Origin: Solirubrobacterales bacterium
GTDB lineage: Bacteria > Actinomycetota > Thermoleophilia > Solirubrobacterales > Solirubrobacteraceae
Direction of reading: 5' to 3'
DNA length: 9,254 nucleotides
Assembly (NCBI GenBank): GCA_009781575.1
Contig: WQXW01000049.1
Coordinates: 1 to 9,254 of the forward strand
Shown here: piece by piece, positions 7,444 through 9,254 of the stretch
How the letters are laid out: every line of letters begins with the position of its first letter
Position numbering within the stretch: position 1 is the stretch's first letter
Notes under the pieces: generated by a model
The model's database searches: none
What the model saw: only the letters and a program-made list of their open reading frames with translations
Told to the model about the DNA's origin: nothing
Translations under genes and position numbers: made by a program

Positions 7444-7468
7444 GTACCGGGGAACCGTACCGGGGAAC
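7444..7468. repeat. 13-bp tandem direct repeat
   Basis: GTACCGGGGAAC occurs at 7444-7455 and again at 7457-7468, separated by a single C. It lies in the 74-base gap between two convergent genes. Its role is unknown: duplication scar, protein site or part of a termination region. Confidence 0.8.
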
Positions 7469-7484
7469 GTGCTCGCCGACGTTC
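7465..7484. terminator. Hairpin overlapping the 3' end of the TctC-like gene
   Basis: GAACGT (7465-7470) pairs with ACGTTC (7479-7484) across an 8-base loop. It overlaps the last tandem-repeat copy and the minus-strand stop codon (7483-7485). It has no adjoining T-tract; a terminator role is only possible. Confidence 0.25.
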
Positions 7485-8514
7485 AGAATTCGACCATCAT
7501 GCGCGCGGCGGCTCGCTCGAGGGCGCTCGTGCGAGCGAGGCTCTGCGCGATGAACCCGCTGAGCTCCGCGCGCCCGAGGGACACCGGCGAGAGGCCGTCG
7601 CCGCGCACCACCGCTTCCCACGCGGCGCTGCCGTAGAGCCGGCGCGCCTGCGCGCGCAGCGACGCCACCTGCGCGCCCGACAGCCCCGTGGGCCCCAGGA
7701 TCGCGATCCAGCTCTCCGGCGGGTGCCCCTCCCCGCGCGGCCACGGCAGCGCCCGCATGCGCCCGGCCAGCAGCTCTGCGCCGATTTCGCTGCGCGGCGC
7801 CAGCGCCACGCTGGCCCGGCCGAACTCGGTGTCGACGATCGCCTCGTGCGCCGAGGCCGCCACGGAGTAGGGGATGCGCCCGCTGAGCCCGTACCGCTCC
7901 ACCAGCGCCGCCAGGTTTGAGGTCTCAAAGCGGTCGCCGGCGACGCTGAAGAACGGCAGCGCCAGCGAGTGCTCCTCCGCGGCCGACAGCCCCTGCAGGC
8001 TGCGCAGGGGCGAGTCGCGCGGAACCGCCAACAGCAGCGGGTCGGCGGCCACCACCGCGATCACCGGCGCGCTCCTGAGCAGGCCCGCGACGCGGTGGGC
8101 CCTGACGCTCGCTTCCGAGTAGGGCGGCTGGGAGCGCGCCCACGCGATTTCGGCGAGCGTGGAGCTCGACAGCACCAACAGCTCGCGCGGGTCGCCCCGG
8201 AGACGGTCCAGAAAGCTCGCCACACCCTGGAGCGAGCCGCCGGGCAGCACCTCGGTGGAGGCGGTGCGCGTGGGCATATCCCAACGGCTCGCCGCCTGCT
8301 GAACCACCCGCTGCGCTTCCGCGGAGGGATCGGCGCTCGCCACCCACAGTGTGATCGGCAGCTGCATCCCCGACGCCTCGCCATCGTTGCCCAGCAGCGG
8401 TTGCTGTGCGAAATTCGCGATCACGAGCGCCACCACGATCACCAGCGTGATCGACCACGCCAGGCGCCCCGCGTCGGAGTCGGAGTCGCGTCGCACGTGG
8501 AAAAAGATAGACAC
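7483..8514 (-). CDS. Membrane-anchored TctC/Bug-like substrate-binding protein
   Basis: This 343-residue protein has a short basic N-terminus, one transmembrane helix (residues ~19-36, LAWSITLVIVVALVIANF) with no clear cleavage site or lipobox, then an exported domain. The order matches TctC/Bug extracytoplasmic binding proteins: opening strand PITLWVAS (~53), SAPVIAVVAADPLLLAVPRDSPLRSL (~148-172) like the family's PVL-strand/KSL-hinge, IPYSVAASAHEAIVDTEFG (~214-232) like the VPY-G-x-A-x2-DL-G step, WIAILGPTGLSGAQVASL (~269-286) like the 'aPaGTP' segment, and a C-terminal WEAVVRGDGLSPVSLGRAELSGFI. Family members bind carboxylates and feed a TctA/TctB transporter, neither of which is in view. 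The start is GTG at 8514; an in-frame TGA at 8541-8539 excludes a longer form, and no Shine-Dalgarno is seen. It is divergent from typical TctC; a generic periplasmic binding protein is the alternative. Confidence 0.7.
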   Translation of the reverse strand: MSIFFHVRRDSDSDAGRLAWSITLVIVVALVIANFAQQPLLGNDGEASGMQLPITLWVASADPSAEAQRVVQQAASRWDMPTRTASTEVLPGGSLQGVASFLDRLRGDPRELLVLSSSTLAEIAWARSQPPYSEASVRAHRVAGLLRSAPVIAVVAADPLLLAVPRDSPLRSLQGLSAAEEHSLALPFFSVAGDRFETSNLAALVERYGLSGRIPYSVAASAHEAIVDTEFGRASVALAPRSEIGAELLAGRMRALPWPRGEGHPPESWIAILGPTGLSGAQVASLRAQARRLYGSAAWEAVVRGDGLSPVSLGRAELSGFIAQSLARTSALERAAARMMVEF

Positions 8515-8526
8515 GCCGCGCGCGCG

Positions 8527-8542
8527 GTGACGCGCAGGTCAC
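8527..8542. promoter_or_regulatory. Inverted repeat just upstream of the TctC-like start
   Basis: GTGAC (8527-8531) and GTCAC (8538-8542) form a perfect 5-bp inverted repeat around a 6-base centre, 12-28 bases upstream of the GTG start. In RNA it would be a small hairpin close to where a ribosome site is expected; in DNA it could be an operator half-site pair. Confidence 0.35.
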
Positions 8543-8640
8543 TCCAGCATTTCGCTCCATTGTTCAGCATTGTTCACAATCAATGATCAAACTCACCGAC
8601 TGTTCACATGTGTGCGAAATGATCGTTGAGAGGAAGTAGA
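8541..8640 (-). promoter_or_regulatory. AT-rich island, probable promoter/operator region of the TctC-like gene
   Basis: By direct count 43 of these 100 bases are G or C, far below the surrounding coding DNA. It lies 27-126 bases upstream of the GTG start, the expected place for a promoter. I could not pick a convincing -10/-35 pair. It contains phased TGTTCA repeats, the palindrome ATTGTTCACAAT (8569-8580), TGATCA (8584-8589) and the imperfect palindrome TTCACA-N4-TGCGAA (8603-8618). Confidence 0.55.
8548..8607. repeat. Helically phased TGTTCA operator-like repeats
   Basis: CATTGTTCAG (8558-8567) and CATTGTTCAC (8568-8577) are adjacent 10-bp units. GACTGTTCAC (8598-8607) lies exactly 30 bp further on, and a degenerate CATTTCGCTC (8548-8557) precedes them. 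All share a 10-bp register, so the motifs would face the same side of the helix, as expected for cooperative binding of a regulator. Confidence 0.55.
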
Positions 8641-8760
8641 CCCTGTGTGGTCTGAGCGAGCGCCCCGGCGGCGCCACGCGCGGCGCGTCCAGGGCGCGAG
8701 CGGCGGCCAGTCGATCTGCTCCGCCAGCCGGGCGAGAGCGTAGCGCCGCGCGGGGCTCTC
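8593..8760 (-). pseudogene. Possible frameshifted C-terminal tail of the glycosyltransferase
   Basis: Directly after the glycosyltransferase stop, a shifted minus-strand frame stays open for 55 codons, reading ESPARRYALARLAEQIDW then PPLAPWTRRAWRRRG. Third positions over its first ~35 codons are almost all G or C, like the real genes. The frames would join if one base of the GGG at 8765-8763 were removed (GCG ACG GTT GAG ...). It may be a true frameshift, a sequencing error, a separate small gene starting at an upstream in-frame GTG, or chance in GC-rich DNA. The last ~18 codons run into the AT-rich island and look non-coding. Confidence 0.35.
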
Positions 8761-9254
8761 AACCCGTCGCGCCCTCCGCGATCGCCTGGCTGTACACACC
8801 CCACGTGCAGCGGCCGGCGTCCTCCCAGGACCAGGGCGGCGGCGCGGGCGCGGGGCGGCGCATTCGTTCGGCCGCCTGGATGAGCTCGACCAGATCGCCG
8901 CGCTCGACGAGGGTGGCGCGCTCACCCAGCACCTCGTGCAGCACCGGCAGCTGGAAGGCCGCCACCGGCGTGCCGCACGCAAGCGCCTCCACCGTCGGCA
9001 GCCCGAACCCCTCCTCTTCGGAGGGGAACACCAGCGCCTGCGCGCCGCTGTACACCGCCGCCAGATCGTCGTCGGACAGCTGTCCCGCCACGACCACGTC
9101 GGGGAGCTGTCCGGCCCACGAGCTCGCCGGGCCCACCAGCACGAGCGGCAGCTCGCGCGGCGTGGCGGCCAGCCTGGTCAGCTGCTTGCGTGAGTCGGGA
9201 TTCCTGGCCGAGCCCACCCATGCGAGGTAGCGCTCCGGCATGCGCAGGCGCCGG
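8759..9254 (-). CDS. GT-B (family 4-type) glycosyltransferase, C-terminal fragment
   Basis: The frame is open to the right window edge, so the N-terminal acceptor domain lies outside; the in-frame ATG at 9241 is internal (RRLR precedes MPERYLAWVGS). The 164 visible residues form the nucleotide-sugar-binding half of a GT-B enzyme: YLAWVGSARNPDSRK (opening strand and loop), LPLVLVGP, VVVAGQLSDDDLAAVYSGAQALVFPS, then the signature EEGFGLPTVEALACGTPVAAF with the E-x7-E pair that contacts the donor nucleotide sugar, and LHEVLGERATLVERGDLVELIQA. It ends WSWEDAGRCTWGVYSQAI, the usual end of a GT4 domain. Such enzymes transfer sugars in the cytoplasm to lipids, glycans or proteins during envelope polysaccharide assembly. 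Donor and acceptor cannot be told. The stop at 8759-8761 may be premature. The TctC-like gene follows after 244 bases on the same strand. Confidence 0.9.
   Translation of the reverse strand, partial: RRLRMPERYLAWVGSARNPDSRKQLTRLAATPRELPLVLVGPASSWAGQLPDVVVAGQLSDDDLAAVYSGAQALVFPSEEEGFGLPTVEALACGTPVAAFQLPVLHEVLGERATLVERGDLVELIQAAERMRRPAPAPPPWSWEDAGRCTWGVYSQAIAEGATG

Noticed and set aside
7405..7920. A 171-codon plus-strand frame beginning with an ATGA overlap at the end of the giant gene, like the two real junctions
   Set aside because: It runs antisense through the TctC-like gene, and its protein is Arg/Pro/His-rich shadow without a domain. The overlap appears to be chance.
7925..8560. A 211-codon minus-strand frame overlapping the TctC-like gene and reaching into the AT-rich island
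   Set aside because: Out of frame with the gene that has the transmembrane helix and binding-protein motifs; composition is shadow-like.
9239..9241. ATG at 9241 as the start of the glycosyltransferase
   Set aside because: It begins in the middle of a GT-B enzyme just before the opening strand of the C-terminal domain, and the frame continues upstream to the window edge.

Overview
The window is a very GC-rich bacterial segment with almost no non-coding space, strong G/C third positions, GTG starts and few Shine-Dalgarno sites. The protein types point to a high-GC actinobacterium, most likely the Thermoleophilia/Solirubrobacterales lineage: PKD and Ig-like secreted proteins, SADG-type (PD40/TolB-like) propellers, a C-terminal beta domain carrying a GAGRL motif, and large propeller/Ig proteins with a C-terminal membrane anchor. 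This placement is inferred from sequence style only; no rRNA or marker gene is present.

Region 1 (1-7408, + strand) is a tightly packed three-gene set of exported proteins. It holds the 3' end of a PKD/Ig-like protein (to 315), a 770-residue secreted propeller protein (312-2624), and a 1595-residue giant (2621-7408). The giant combines an N-terminal export segment, a long propeller-like region with Ycf48/BNR-type blades, a calcineurin-phosphoesterase-like region without the usual metal ligands, a BIG2-type Ig domain, a Pro/His-rich stalk and a C-terminal transmembrane anchor. Both junctions are 4-base ATGA stop/start overlaps, so the three proteins are probably translationally coupled and may act together at the cell surface. 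No enzymatic function can be assigned.

Region 2 (7409-7482) is a short convergent junction with a 13-bp tandem repeat and two weak hairpins.

Region 3 (7483-9254, - strand) holds two genes read leftwards. The upstream one is the C-terminal part of a GT-B, family-4-type glycosyltransferase, cut by the window edge. The downstream one is a 343-residue membrane-anchored protein resembling TctC/Bug-type substrate-binding proteins. Between them is a 244-base gap. Its gene-proximal part is an AT-rich island (43 G/C in the 100 bases 8541-8640) with helically phased TGTTCA repeats and a palindrome, a likely control region. Its distal part keeps coding character in a shifted frame, suggesting a frameshifted glycosyltransferase tail.

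No tRNA, rRNA, CRISPR array, insertion sequence or phage gene was seen. The best candidates for something undescribed are the composite surface protein with its degenerate phosphoesterase-like module, together with its coupled partners, and the phased-repeat control region of the orphan TctC-like gene.
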